Assembly: GCA_021399435.1 (NCBI GenBank) | Contig: JAJTUP010000017.1 | Span: 434,001-498,000, forward strand | Source of the DNA: Diaporthe sp. PMI_573 | Taxonomy: Eukaryota; Ascomycota; Sordariomycetes; Diaporthales; Diaporthaceae | DNA length: 64,000 nt | Reading direction: 5' to 3' | Made by a program: the position numbers and the translations under genes | Notes under the pieces: generated by a model | Databases searched by the model: none | Seen by the model: the letters and a program-made list of their open reading frames with translations, nothing else | What the model was told of the DNA's origin: nothing | Shown: in pieces, positions 43,138-54,723 of the stretch | Layout of the letters: each line of letters begins with the position of its first letter | Numbering within the stretch: position 1 is the first letter of the stretch

Positions 43138-44490
43138 ATGCCGACCCCCTCCAATCCAAGCTCGAGCAGCGTCTTCCTCCAGTCGCCCAATGCCATCCCA
43201 CCTCGGACATCCTCAACCGGCCACAACACAACCAGCCCCTCCCTCCTAGCAGCAGCAGCCTCGCCCTCATCAAAAGCCTCCGTCCTCCGACCCGTCCCCG
43301 AGGGCGACTGGATCGGCTCCGGCACCCCGCCTCACCACCACGCCCGCTCGCCCCCGACCGCCGGCTCCTCGTCCTCCTCCTCCAAGCGCCCGCGCCGCTC
43401 CTCGCTGCCCTCGACCTCGATCCTCGCCAACATGGCCAACAGGCCGCCCCCGCCGCCCGACCCCTCGCGCTACGCCCACGACGACTTCAACTTCATCGGC
43501 GGCCGCAAGTCCTGGGCCCAAGACAAGGACCGCGTCATCATGGGGCCCTACGAGTACCTCAACGAGCAGCGCGGCAAGGACTTCCGCTCCCAGCTCATCG
43601 CCGCCTTCAACGCCTGGCTCGACGTCCCGCCCGCCAGCATCGAGGTCATCACCAAGGTCGTCGGCATGCTGCACACGGCCTCGCTGCTCATCGACGACGT
43701 CGAGGACAACAGCCTGCTGCGCCGCGGCCTACCCGTCGCCCACTCCCTCTACGGCGTGCCGCAGACCATCAACTCGGCCAACTACGTCTACTTCTGCGCC
43801 CTCGAGGAGCTCCAGAAGCTCAACAACCCCACCTGCGTCGCCGTCTTTGCCGACGAGCTGCTCAACCTCCACCGAGGGCAGGGCATGGACCTCTTCTGGC
43901 GCGACACCCTCACCTGCCCCACGGAGGACGAGTACCTCGAGATGGTAGGCAACAAGACGGGCGGCCTGTTCAGGCTAGGCATAAAGCTCATGCAGGCCGA
44001 GAGCGCGCGGTCCGGCGCGGCCGCCGAGGCCGCGGGGCGCACGCCCATCGACTGCGTGCCCCTCATCAACCTGATAGGCCTAATCTTCCAGATCCGCGAC
44101 GACTACCAGAACCTGCGGTCGGCAGAGTACAGCGACAACAAGGGGCTGGCGGAGGACCTGACCGAGGGGAAATTCAGCTTCCCCATCATCCACGCCGTGC
44201 GCGCCGACCCGGCCGACCTGCGTCTGCTCAATATCCTGCGTCAGCGCACCGCCGACGACGAGGTGAAGCGCTACGCCGTCGCGCACATGGAGGCCGCGGG
44301 GAGCTTTGATTATACCCGGTCGGTCCTCGACGTCCTCGTCGCGCGCGCCCGCCGTGTTGCGGAGGATATTGATCGGGTTTTTGCCGAGGGGGACGAGGGG
44401 CGGCCTAGGAATAAAGGCATCGGTGCTATACTTGATAAGATGGTTATTGGGGGGCCTGGGGAGATGCACTTCCCTGCTAAGAAGAACTAA
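43138..44490 (+). CDS. ggs1: Geranylgeranyl diphosphate synthase, housekeeping
   Basis: An intronless prenyltransferase of 450 residues. A Ser/Pro-rich leader of about 130 residues precedes the conserved core, which carries the first Asp-rich motif D186-DVE-D190 in [15 protein letters not shown] and the second D321-D-Y-Q-N325 in FQIRDDYQN, plus [19 protein letters not shown]. The core is the well-conserved ascomycete form that makes GGPP for carotenoids, protein prenylation and ubiquinone-related pathways in primary metabolism. Almost every codon in the core ends in C or G. It lies about 16 kb from the cluster GGPP synthase, which is much more divergent. A start at a later ATG (43432) would shorten the leader but 43138 is the first in frame. 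Confidence 0.95.
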   Translation: MPTPSNPSSSSVFLQSPNAIPPRTSSTGHNTTSPSLLAAAASPSSKASVLRPVPEGDWIGSGTPPHHHARSPPTAGSSSSSSKRPRRSSLPSTSILANMANRPPPPPDPSRYAHDDFNFIGGRKSWAQDKDRVIMGPYEYLNEQRGKDFRSQLIAAFNAWLDVPPASIEVITKVVGMLHTASLLIDDVEDNSLLRRGLPVAHSLYGVPQTINSANYVYFCALEELQKLNNPTCVAVFADELLNLHRGQGMDLFWRDTLTCPTEDEYLEMVGNKTGGLFRLGIKLMQAESARSGAAAEAAGRTPIDCVPLINLIGLIFQIRDDYQNLRSAEYSDNKGLAEDLTEGKFSFPIIHAVRADPADLRLLNILRQRTADDEVKRYAVAHMEAAGSFDYTRSVLDVLVARARRVAEDIDRVFAEGDEGRPRNKGIGAILDKMVIGGPGEMHFPAKKN

Positions 44491-46728
44491 CTTCGGAGGT
44501 GTAGCGCAAGTTTTTAATCTGTTGGGAGGGGGTGTGAATATGTCCGATGTGAAAAAAATGAAGCTCTAGGTCTGGCGTCGGCGTCGGCGGGCATTTGTTA
44601 ACTTCGAGCATACCGATTGTCACATATCTGTGCTTCTTGTTACTTAACTTTTGAATCTTAAAATGATATCCCTCTGTATGCATATATTCATCCCATGTAC
44701 GCATCCATTTTGGGTCTGTGGGCAGTGGTAAATTGACTGTTAAGTTGGAACTCGAGAAGAAAAAAAACCTTGATTATATGTGCCCTCTTCATATCTAAGT
44801 CTATATCTCCTCATCACGCACGTGGATCTCAGGCGTCACCACCGCTTATTTCGCCCACAGGCAGATGGGTGCAGAATGTACTCATAGATGTTGATATGAA
44901 ACAACCTCTGCTGCCGGACTGAACAAGATTGACAGTCTCTGCCACATACTCGACCCGAAAGCAATCCATATTCGGCTCGATATTTTAAGTGGTTTCGTTT
45001 TTAATCCGCGTACGTACGCTTCTTCAGCAGTATGTAGGCGGTCCATTCATACAGTGGTAAACGCTTGAACACCCAGCGTTAAAAAGACAACAAAAAAATG
45101 CCTATAACTTCGATATTTTAAGAGGTCAAGGTACTTAATTCCCTTCTAGCTAAGAAAGCCGCACGGAATATTTATGACCAAAGGTTGGACATGTGGAGGA
45201 CAAAGAACGGCCTCATCGGGAAACCCAGAATCAATACAGATCCAGGTTTATTGCTCTTGTGAGAGTACACGCTTTCAAACGTGGATGCTCACTCGGCTCA
45301 CCTCAGTCTGTTCCAACACGAGTGACACACAACCGACACGGAGTTCAATGTTGGTTTCCCCTTTTCTCGTTCTTACTGTTCGTTCGTTCGAGGGCGATGT
45401 ACCTCGCGCAGAGGGATTCCTTCATCACCGTCCGAACCTCGGAACAAACATTAGACAGAATTCGGCGAGCCGGATCAAAAATGTAATTTCGTCGTAAAGA
45501 ATACTTGACAGCGACGGAGACAAAACATCACAAGGTTGGGGGAGGGGGTTTGCTTCATCACACATTCAAGCTGACCAGCACGGACATACAACAAAATAGA
45601 CACCTAAAAAAGCAGTCAGTCAAGTTGAGAAAGGCACTAAGTAAAGACATGTCATGTCATATCATATAACATTGAATATACGACTCTGCGTCAACCAGAC
45701 AGACCGCTATAATCTCTATCGAGCACGTCTTCCTCCTCTCCCGTCCTTGACCTGCTCGCACCAAAAGCAAAGCGAGGGAAGCCACAAAAAAAATAAGGAC
45801 GGCCCTTTCCATCCAGGTTGAAGATATACCAGGAGAATGATATGTAAAAGAATACCAAGGCGTCACGGGGTTAGTAGGGGGGCACAAACGAAGAAATCCA
45901 GACATGGATCGATCACCTATGACCCCGTTCCCCATCTCTACTCTCCGACCACACTCCGCTCAACACGCACACATACACAAATGTATATATGCCCCTCGTC
46001 CTAGGCCTTCCCTTCCCGACATGTCTTTCTTTGGCTGCCCCATTCCCCGCGGGGAAAAGAAGAGCATGTATGTCCGTCCGCATATATTCGTTCCGAAAAG
46101 CCAAGCCCCATACCCAAGAAGACCCAAGAAAATTCAGTCAAGGGGAATTCGGCCTCCCCTGCTCAATCAGGATGAGAAAGCGTAGTTGATTGGTGGTGGG
46201 GATCACTCGTGAGTTTCTCCCCAGATATATAAAAACAACAAAAAACGCCGGGTGGTAAAAAAAACCATCCTCCCATGTAGAAGGCATAACATAGCCGCCG
46301 CCGTAGCCCCATCCCCATTGGGTAAGTAAGCTTTGTCGAATTCGTACGTATCCATGCCCCCAGGTTTCCAAAATAAAAGACAATAAGAAGTAGTAGATGG
46401 ACAGATGAATGGGTATAAAATCCTCCCTCCGGACATGTAGATACGTGGATAGATAGATAGATAGGTAAGTAGGCGGGTGAATATATGTGAACTTGTCCCG
46501 AGAGCCTCGGTTTGAGCTCGCGTATATATGACAACGTCAAGCCCGGTGGGCCTTGAGCCACTGCAGCTTTTTGACAGTGCGTGTCTGCGTGTGGCTTTCC
46601 CATGAGGTATGAACGTCACAGGCAGTACCACACCCACTTGGCGTGGGTGGCGGAGCTCATCTCATCTCGAGTCGTCTCGAGACGGCGGGTTCGTTGTGAA
46701 AATGACGCTCAGAGGGGCATCACCTGCT
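44491..46728. other. Intergenic region between convergent genes, with element copy 2
   Basis: 2.2 kb between the 3' ends of the GGPP synthase and OPY2. It contains the 85-bp element with flanking duplications at 44977-45122 and a short GATA microsatellite near 46447-46465. Several small ORFs show no family resemblance. Confidence 0.5.
44977..45122. mobile_element. Short dispersed element, copy 2, with 13-bp flanking duplication
   Basis: The core 44989-45073 matches 15431-15515 at 80 of 85 positions. The whole is framed by the 13-mer TCGATATTTTAAG at 44977-44989 and 45110-45122. Compared with copy 1 it has a 3' extension of about 36 bp that is A-rich. The framing duplications differ in sequence between the two copies, as expected for insertions at two separate target sites. 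No ORF or inverted termini are seen. Confidence 0.65.
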
Positions 46729-48141
46729 CTATTGCGTCGCATGGTGGTCACTAAATGGGCTGACACCCCGGGGCGGGCCTTGTGATTGCCTCCGCGCCGA
46801 CTCAGCAACAGTGCTGAGACCAGAACCACGGGGAGCTGACGGCGGCGACGGGCTCGGGTCACGAAACGGGCTCTGTTGCTCGTCCCGTGGTGGTGGCAGT
46901 GTGCTGGGTGTCGACAAGCCGGAGCGGGCGGTGACGGCATCATCTGGCTCATCGTCGGTGTTGTCTGCGGCACCCGCCGGTGTCGACTTGACGCTGGAGG
47001 CTGTGGATGACTGCTTCAGGTTGCTGCCGACACGGACGACCTGAGCACGCACAGCAGTCGCGCTCTTGGCGTTATTCATAAACGTCGAGCCGATGCTGAA
47101 GGTGCTGCCCGACGGGCTGGCGGGCTCGGGGCCCGGGAACCTGCTCTTGTCCACGGTGGGTACGGGTGGCACCGATCCTTCGGACGAACCGCTGCCGGTC
47201 GACTTGACGCTCACCATGGCAGCCTTTGCACGCATGCCAGTCTGGGCCGGGGTGACGACCACGCCGGCCTTGCCGTAGATGGTGGAAGCGACACTCGAGC
47301 GGGGGGCATAGGATGTGCGGGCAAAAGAGGTGCGGTCGGTGTAGCCGGTCATGCCAGAGGCCATCGAGTCTCGCAGGTCACCGGGAACGAAGAAGTGCTG
47401 GTCCTCGGTGGAGTTTGGTGTGCCGGCCTGGGACGACATGGCGATGGGAATCGGGGGTACTGGGGGCACAAGCAGCGTCGGTGACGTTGGCGTTGCCCGA
47501 TTCGTGACGCCGGGGATGTAGGCGATCTGGATGATGTTGGAGGCGCGGGTCAGGACGGTCGAGGCGATCGAGTTGCGGGCTTGCGTAGACGCCCTTCCGT
47601 CCCGCATAGCGTTGAAGTCCTTCTCTCGCTGCCCAGCGTACTCCCCGTCGTCCTCCCACTGCCCTTGTTCGAACGAGGCCCTCTTGTTCTTGACGCAATG
47701 CTTCCATGCGAGGTACGTGCCAACCCCGACGAGGCATATCAGGGCAATACCTCCTATCACGGCACCAGCAATGGCTCCACCGCTGGCTTTCGGACTGGAA
47801 CTTGACGAACTTGATGACGAGGAGGCGGTGGAGGAGACGGCACAGTAGGCTTGTGGACATTGGGTGCAATCGAGAGGGACTGAGATCTGGCACTCCTTTC
47901 CATCATCGCATGTAGGACATGTCGGCGTGCCCTCCTGACATTGTACACAACCGCTTTGCCGAGCAAAGAGGCTGTGGTATGAGCCTGTGAGCAAGCGAGG
48001 TTAGCGATGGGTCGTCGGGTGGCGAGGCGAGGCTGCTGCTGCTGCAAATTTGGGACGTGAAGAGGATGAGGCAGAAGCGCCCGGAGGCCAAGTCACGATG
48101 CACGGTGGAGACTCGACTATACCTTCTTCTAAGATCGGCAT
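46729..48141 (-). CDS. OPY2: Opy2-like membrane anchor of the HOG/MAPK pathways
   Basis: 424 residues from two exons on the minus strand: a 19-nt first exon 48141-48123 (MPILEE plus one base) and 47984-46729. The spliced N-terminus reads MPILEEGSYHSLFARQSGCVQC, followed by the eight-Cys Opy2 pattern (CVQCQEGTPTCPTCDDGKEC, CTQCPQAYC), a Ser run, one transmembrane helix (about GGAIAGAVIGGIALICLVGVGTYLAW) and a long disordered cytosolic tail with Ser/Thr/Pro motifs. Family knowledge: Opy2 tethers the adaptor Ste50 to the plasma membrane and so links sensors to MAPK cascades. The tiny first exon is typical of this gene and would be missed by simple ORF finding. The tail is rich in SxxS and PPP stretches, possible phosphosites. 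Confidence 0.9.
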
Positions 48142-51100
48142 CGTGACGTACGACGCAGGACTGTAGGATGGGTTCGACAGGTAGGTATCGAGGCGACGTT
48201 GTGTGTCGTAGATTCAATTGGACTTGTTCGTGAGAAGATCGACAAACTGGTAAGCAAGGTAACCGCAGATCCGGGTCGAGGATCAGACAGATTCGACCAC
48301 AGGGCCAGGCGGATGGGGCCCTTTCAGCTGGGCTTGGCGAGGCTGCTTATTCTTTAAATAGGATGCACGCGAAGTTATGCACGGTGCGGTACTGTACTTT
48401 GGTATCTCGTGTCGGGGGCGGCGTCGGCGAGAGGAGCGTTCCTCGATGAACAATGAGATATGCGTCAAAAAGGTAATGAGTGTGATGTCTCGAGTGAGTG
48501 CGAGGCTGTGTTGTTTTCGTTGTCGGAATCGTCGTGAAAGGGGTCGTCGGGTAAAAGGGGAGTTTGTTTCAAGGGCGGAGAAGCCAGCGACGAGCGGGCT
48601 GAAAAGGCGATGTCAAATAGCGAGCGACTAGGAGAACTAGCTCCTTGGAAAGACGAAGAGAATGTAGAGAGGGCGATGCAATGGCGAGAGGATTGAAGGT
48701 TAGTCTATGCTGAGTGGAAACCCCATCGGCAGCTGGCCTGGCCGTCGTGTCTGCTGCTGCGTTGCGGTGCGTTGCGTGCGAGTGCGAGGCGTTTCGTTGC
48801 TTTGACAATCGGCCACGGTCGTTCGTCGTTCGTCGTGGAACGGAACGGAACGGCAGAGTGGCAGGTCAACGAGATTTGAGTTGGATTGAGCACGGCAGAT
48901 GAGAGTCAAAATTCAGTCAGACAGTCAGCCAGTCTCCAGGTTGGGAGATGTCAAGGTCAGGTCAGGTCATGGGTAGGTACGGGCGCGAGATTGTGATGAG
49001 ATGGGCGGGAATATCGATTGCGGGTGGGTGAATGAGTGGAATTGGGGGTGGAATGGGCTGGGTCGCCGTGGGAGGGAGGGCGAATGAATGGATTGGCCGG
49101 ATCATCAGGGCAGGTGGGGATTTGGGATGGATGGATGCGCAAGGGAAGCGAGTATCGATCAGTCAGCGTGACATCCGATATAGATTGGGCCTGCCGTCTA
49201 TAGCCATGCCGGGTCATGTACAGTACCGCGCTGCAGAGAGACAATCGACAGCCAAGAAGGCGTAAGAATGAGAGATGCTCGAGTCTAGGCCCTGGCCCCT
49301 GCTCCTGCCCGATTCTCTGCTGCCGTGCACTTCCGTCTCTCTTGCCCATTTACCTCTCAACAACTGCTGCTAACAGTTCTGCCCTGCAACGACACGTGGC
49401 TCTGATAGCACAACAGATACGTATCACCACATCGTACTGTGGTACCCCATCGAGTACGTACCCCAATCTATCTAGCTCGAGCCGGCTTTTCAAACCTTGA
49501 AAGCCTGCTTCAGGCACGACTCCTTGGCCCCAGCCGAGCGGGTCCATGGGGCCATACAACCACCACTCTGCCAATGCCCCCCCTCGCGTCCGCCAGTGGC
49601 CCTTCCTGGTCCCCCGCCTCTGGTTGGCGAGCAAGACCTGCTACAGGGCCACAGTGCCTTTCATTCACACTCATCAGGAACTCTGCTCCGGCAGGGGTGT
49701 GGACAACTTTGCCAACCATGCGAACGCCTTGGCCCTTCCTGTCCTTGTAATAGTCCTTGCAATGGTCCTGGCAATGGTCCTGTCCTTGTAATAGTCCTGG
49801 TCCTGGTCCTGGTCCTGGTCTCTGTCTGTTCTCAGCCCGTCGGTGGGTTAAATGGTCCAACACACGGGTCAGAGTGCTTGTTCTTGTTCCAGGGCACGAC
49901 ATGGCAGCCGGCTTCGACGACCAAATCCCGAGCTTTTTAATCTATCTAATTCCTTCCCCTCCTGGCACTGCTCGGCCACCAAGTCGGACCTTGTTCGTAT
50001 TGGGTTAGCCATCCTCCCCGAGCGCCTCTTGGACGCTGGGATGTTGCCGACCCCTGCAATTTCAATTTCTGTCGTCCTACCCAACCAGACAAACCCTCGC
50101 CAGCGTCTGAGGGCAGAGGACCAGAACCCTTTTTTTTTGCCTTTGGTAATCAAAGTAAAGCTTGGGACCACTGCCCGCTGTCTTCAGCCTGCTCTACGGG
50201 GTAATTTAGCGTAGCCTTGGGAGAGAGAGTCGTGAGCGGACCGAGTATTGATCCGGCTGCTCTGGTAAAGCATGGAGAGCATATCGTGATTCTTGTCGTC
50301 ACTGCCTGGCCTGGCATTAACAACCGCCCGCGTCCGCCCGCAGCATGGACGAGACTACCCTGGGCACTGTACAACCTTTCATGCAAAGAGCCGAACGTGT
50401 CCCAGGGACCAGCACAGCAGAGGGAGAGCATGGCCGTCCGAACCCTCGAACCTTGAACGACGAGTCACCCGCCCAAAAGCATAGCAACCCCCCATCGCTG
50501 ACGGCCGATAGATTGAGGGGGCATCTCATCCGCCGCCTCTGGTTGGGTGAATCAGCCGGCCCTGCGTGCTCCGAAGGGCGCTCACAAGGTCGTTCTGCAG
50601 GCGCGCGTGTTGCGTGCCCTGCAGTGACGATCACCTTCCTTCGCTGGCGGTCAGTCAGTCCTCGTGCCAATCCGGACCCGGGGAAGTCGCGGAAGGGGCT
50701 GTTGTCCTAGGCGAGAACGTTTCTTGTTCTGTGCTACCCACGCGAGATGTTTATCACTTGGCTCCCGCGGCGTGGCGTGTGAGGGACAAAGGCGAGGGGT
50801 GGGGGAGCTGACTGGCATGTTGGAGGGCATCCCATTCGTAGCATTAGAGTTTGTTGTCAACGGCGGGGCAACTTGTGACTTCTCAACGTCTTCCAATACG
50901 AAAGGCGCCATGTGGTCGGGTCGCTCGTTCTGGTCTGAACCATGGACCAGTCATATACGGCACGATGCTCACGCTCGGAATTTATGAGATTGGTGCATCC
51001 GACAGGGCCAATGGATCTCTCCATGTCAAAGGCAACACAGTGAGTGGCCCGGCAGTCCGCTCGTTCTCATGACGCGCGGCGCATTTCTACTGTAGATACT

Positions 51101-54100
51101 GCACGTGGAAACCGTTGCTAGCCCACCATCTAAACAACTAGCACGAGTCCGAAGGTCACAGCAGAGCCGGTTGTAGCCCCATAGGTCCTAGATTCTCGTT
51201 GGGTCCCGACACGTCGGGATAGTCATCGAATTAGGTTCTTGCGGCGAGCCCTCTCGGCCCAGATCTCACACGAGGTTCATACCGGCCCTCTCCCTACTTG
51301 TGTAGCGAAGACAAGAAGGTGGGAGAGAGAGGCACGAGAGGCAAGGGGTTGGGGGAAAGGCGAGACAGTCAGTTGGACATGGCACGAGGAGCTCTTAGTA
51401 ACAACGGCGTGGTTACCAGTGTAGTGCAACCACCGGGTGAGACCGGCTGCGAAACACAAACATTCTCGGGATGGAGGGCCGGCCGGCGGTCTGCCCGGGC
51501 TCGGGATGCCCGCCCCCCCTTCCCTCCAAATGCCCAGGCCGCGAAGATCGGGGGCCCGGCCCCTCCCCCCAAATGCAGGGTGTCTAAAGAAAGTGATTAG
51601 TATTCTGTTACGTTTTCACCTCGTCCTGCTTTGTGGCTTGGCCCTCCTCTGGTCGGCCCGCAAGATGTTGGTGCACCGACTATGGCAAGAAAGGATTTGA
51701 GTTCAGGCTGGGACCGCGGAGCAGAGACGTGTCAAGGTCTTCGCGCCGCACCAGTGGCTGAGGCAGGCAGGAGTCGCGCTGGATCCCGACGTGCTCGAGA
51801 GATCCATCGTGCCGCATGCGCTGAGGTGAGCCCTTCTCGCGTGCACGAGTGGTCCGATCAGCAGATTGTTCCTGAGACAAAGCCGCTTTGCCGGTGGTGT
51901 CTCTCTCCTCTGCGATGCTGTCGGCGGGGATAATGGGTGGATGGATATCAGACCGCGAGGTATTCCTCCTTGAGACGCGGCGGGAGATATTAGGGAGCAG
52001 GCAAACCCAGAAAAAACAAGACACAACACAAGCCCCCCCTGGACCTGCCAGGCTGAGCAGCGAGCACAGCCTCATGATTGACATTGCCGCATGGGGGATA
52101 GGGCGGAAGCTGCCGACGGGAGGTCGTCGACACGAGCCACCCCAAGGCCTCCCGAGGCCCAGAGGCGCTGCTTGTGTGTTTCTATTTTTGGGAGCACCAA
52201 AATGTCGCCTCTGCCAATACTGTATTTCAGCGGCAAATAGTACTGAGGGACAAACAATTCGAGCAAAATTGGTAATTGGGGATTCCGGGGCGGGCCTGCA
52301 GCGAGCCGCGCAGGTGGGCCGGCTCCTCAGGCCAGAGAGACTTGTAGGAATCCTTTCCTCAGCACGAGGGCGGCAAAGACGTTATGTTTGCTCAACGGCG
52401 GTGTCCCTACCTCTTATTTTATGTGGATTGAAGCGGTTGACAGCCGCTTTGACGCCGCTCATGTTGGCTTCGATGTGCTGGCTGTGCTGTGCCAGTGGGG
52501 AACCAGCTGAACCAAGGGGGGGCTGCAGCCATCCTCGCGGCCCAGCAGAGCGGTGAGGGTGAGGGCGGTTTTATTATTACAGGTGGGCAAGGAACATACG
52601 AGCGAGGGAGCTGCCAGAAGTGGGTGGCTGTTTCAGAAGGGGGCTTCCAGCGCTGGGGTGGGCGAGCACTCTACTGGCTGCGTGGCCAAGGCTCGTGCAG
52701 GAAACCGGGCGCACACTGACATATGATCCCTGGGGACACCGCGTGCTCCTCGGAACGAGATTGGCCAGATGGCAGGCGGGCCATCCCCAGATCTCAAGTT
52801 GGGATCAGCACGGAATAGGGGGCCCATAGGGGTCGGAGGGGCTGAGGGGCCGGAGGGATAAAAGACTTGCATACATAGACGAGTGGACGGACAGACAGTC
52901 TGGACAGTTCTGACAATTCTGGTGGCCTTGCAACCGATGGCACGAGTGACAATGAGGTGACAGACGAGATAAGATATTCTCAGGGTCTTTTTTCGGGAGT
53001 GAAGATCTCAGAAGCTATGGAGCCGTTCTAGAATGGAGGATGGGCAAGATGGAATATTGCGTGTAACAGTAGAGCTACGGAGTAGTGTACAGTTTTGACG
53101 GTATATTCATGTCAAATACTCGCTGCTTTTCTGTCACGGTGTCACTGCATAGTGAACCAGACAACGACCAGACAGATGATGCATGTGATGTGATGCGATC
53201 CTGCGGAATGGCTTAACCCCCTTCCAAGGCCCAAGACGCAACGGCCGGGAGGCTCTAGAGGAACGTTCCGACGGTTGGACAGGACCAAGGAGCGAGCTGT
53301 CGTAGGCCAAGTGCCGGCGTTTGGGCCGCTCCTAGCTCGACCCGTCATCGTCGATGGCACAGAAAGTGCATGTTTATTGAGCTCAATTCAAGATCACATC
53401 AACAATTTCAGCTCCTCAATCAGTGACCAAAAAAAAAGACAAGGAGGCCTGTGCTCGTATGATTGATTGCGGCATGGCTGCACGGGGTTGCATGGCTGCA
53501 TCTACAAGACAGCATTGCATCTACAGTAGAGACTAGGGGGGGGGGCATCCGAGGTTACAGGCCGGGAGGCTGTGACGTCGTTGTCATGTCCGGCCTTGTC
53601 TCTTGGCCTGCCCACCCGTCATGATGGCACCTCAGAGAAGGGAGCCCCTGCCCTGGTGTTCATCATGCCTCCGAGCTACTGCGTAGTAGATGCCCTCTTC
53701 CCCCGGACTTGGGACGGGCAGAGATGGGACGGGGTGGCCTGTGATGTGTCGCCAGCACGGGTGGAGGGCTGGTTAGTGGCGGGTGGTCACGGTGACGGAT
53801 GGGTGGATGGGGTGGGTGGGTGGCACAGAGTTTATGCCAGACAGATCGGATGGATGAGTGTGTACTGTGGTATTGAGCAGGCTGAGATGAGGACAGACCC
53901 CATGGGCCAAACCTGCCCCTTGTCCTAAGCCACAATTGTGTAGTCCCCGTGCTCTCCTAGTGGTCGCTTTTATGCGGACCTCCTTTTTTTTCTCCTTCCC
54001 AAGCTCCTCCCCTTTGCTAGGCCAGACCACACCAGACACGCGAGTAGTTGTTGGCCTCTTGAGGAACAGCCCCAGTATCCAGCCCAGCAGAAGCCCAGGA

Positions 54101-54723
54101 CCAGGAGGGGAACCCTTTTTCCTTTTTTTCCTGCTTGTCTCGGGTCCTTCTTGACCGGCAGAGCAATAAGATATTTCACTTCGCTTCTCTACCCAAAACT
54201 CCTTGGTTTCTGCACATCACCGATCCCCCATCTGCTTGTTCTCTGGATCGCCCGTCGCTTGTGCTTGTCCGTCCCGGGTCGGCACACCACCATCCAGCAA
54301 CCTTGCCCTTCACCCTGCCCTTGGCGTGGAGAAGCGGGTGCCTCCTTTTAGACTTTCCCAGTCTCAGCAGAGCAGAGCCCAGCAAGGCCCAGCTTAGCAG
54401 AGGCAGCGCTATCGATCCAGACCAGACCAGGAGCTCCTTTGTCTTCCGTCACCCGTCCCGCGCACCGCACGCGCGAGCTGCTCCTCGTCTGCCCCATCCA
54501 AATTCATCCCATCCCAGAATCGCCGGTTCCCCCTTTTCGACTTATTACAATCATCATCACCAGCAATCCCAACGCCGCCGCACCCCAGCCATTCACTCTT
54601 AACGGCCCCTCCTTGGACTGTTACCGGACACGCAAGCGTGGAGCGGTCCAGTCTCTCGACCCGCTTAAAATAATCGAAACGGCCGAGTTCACCTAGCCAG
54701 CTCCTGTCTTGACGGTTGCCAAC
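48142..54723. promoter_or_regulatory. 6.6-kb gene-free region upstream of OPY2 and chitin synthase
   Basis: The longest stretch without a supportable gene. The first kilobase is the probable promoter and 5' UTR of OPY2, with purine-rich text and a (GTCAG)n-like run at 48955-48966. A degenerate GTCCTG/CCTTGTAAT tandem repeat lies at 49741-49820. From about 53.9 kb to the chitin synthase start the plus strand is strongly pyrimidine-rich (for example CTCCTTTTTTTTCTCC near 53980), a usual mark of highly expressed fungal promoters and long 5' UTRs. The longest ORF inside, 51888-52556, has no recognisable domain and Pro/Gly/Arg-rich shadow-like composition. I cannot exclude an unspliced orphan or non-coding RNA gene. 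Confidence 0.5.
49741..49820. repeat. Degenerate tandem repeat (GTCCTG/CCTTGTAAT units)
   Basis: Two related units alternate: GTCCTTGTAATA twice, then GCAATGGTCCTG twice, ending in four GTCCTG copies. Simple low-complexity repeat in non-coding sequence. Confidence 0.8.

Noticed and set aside
51888..52556. 222-codon ORF in the gene-free region
   Set aside because: No family motif, irregular composition, no splice or promoter context that supports it.
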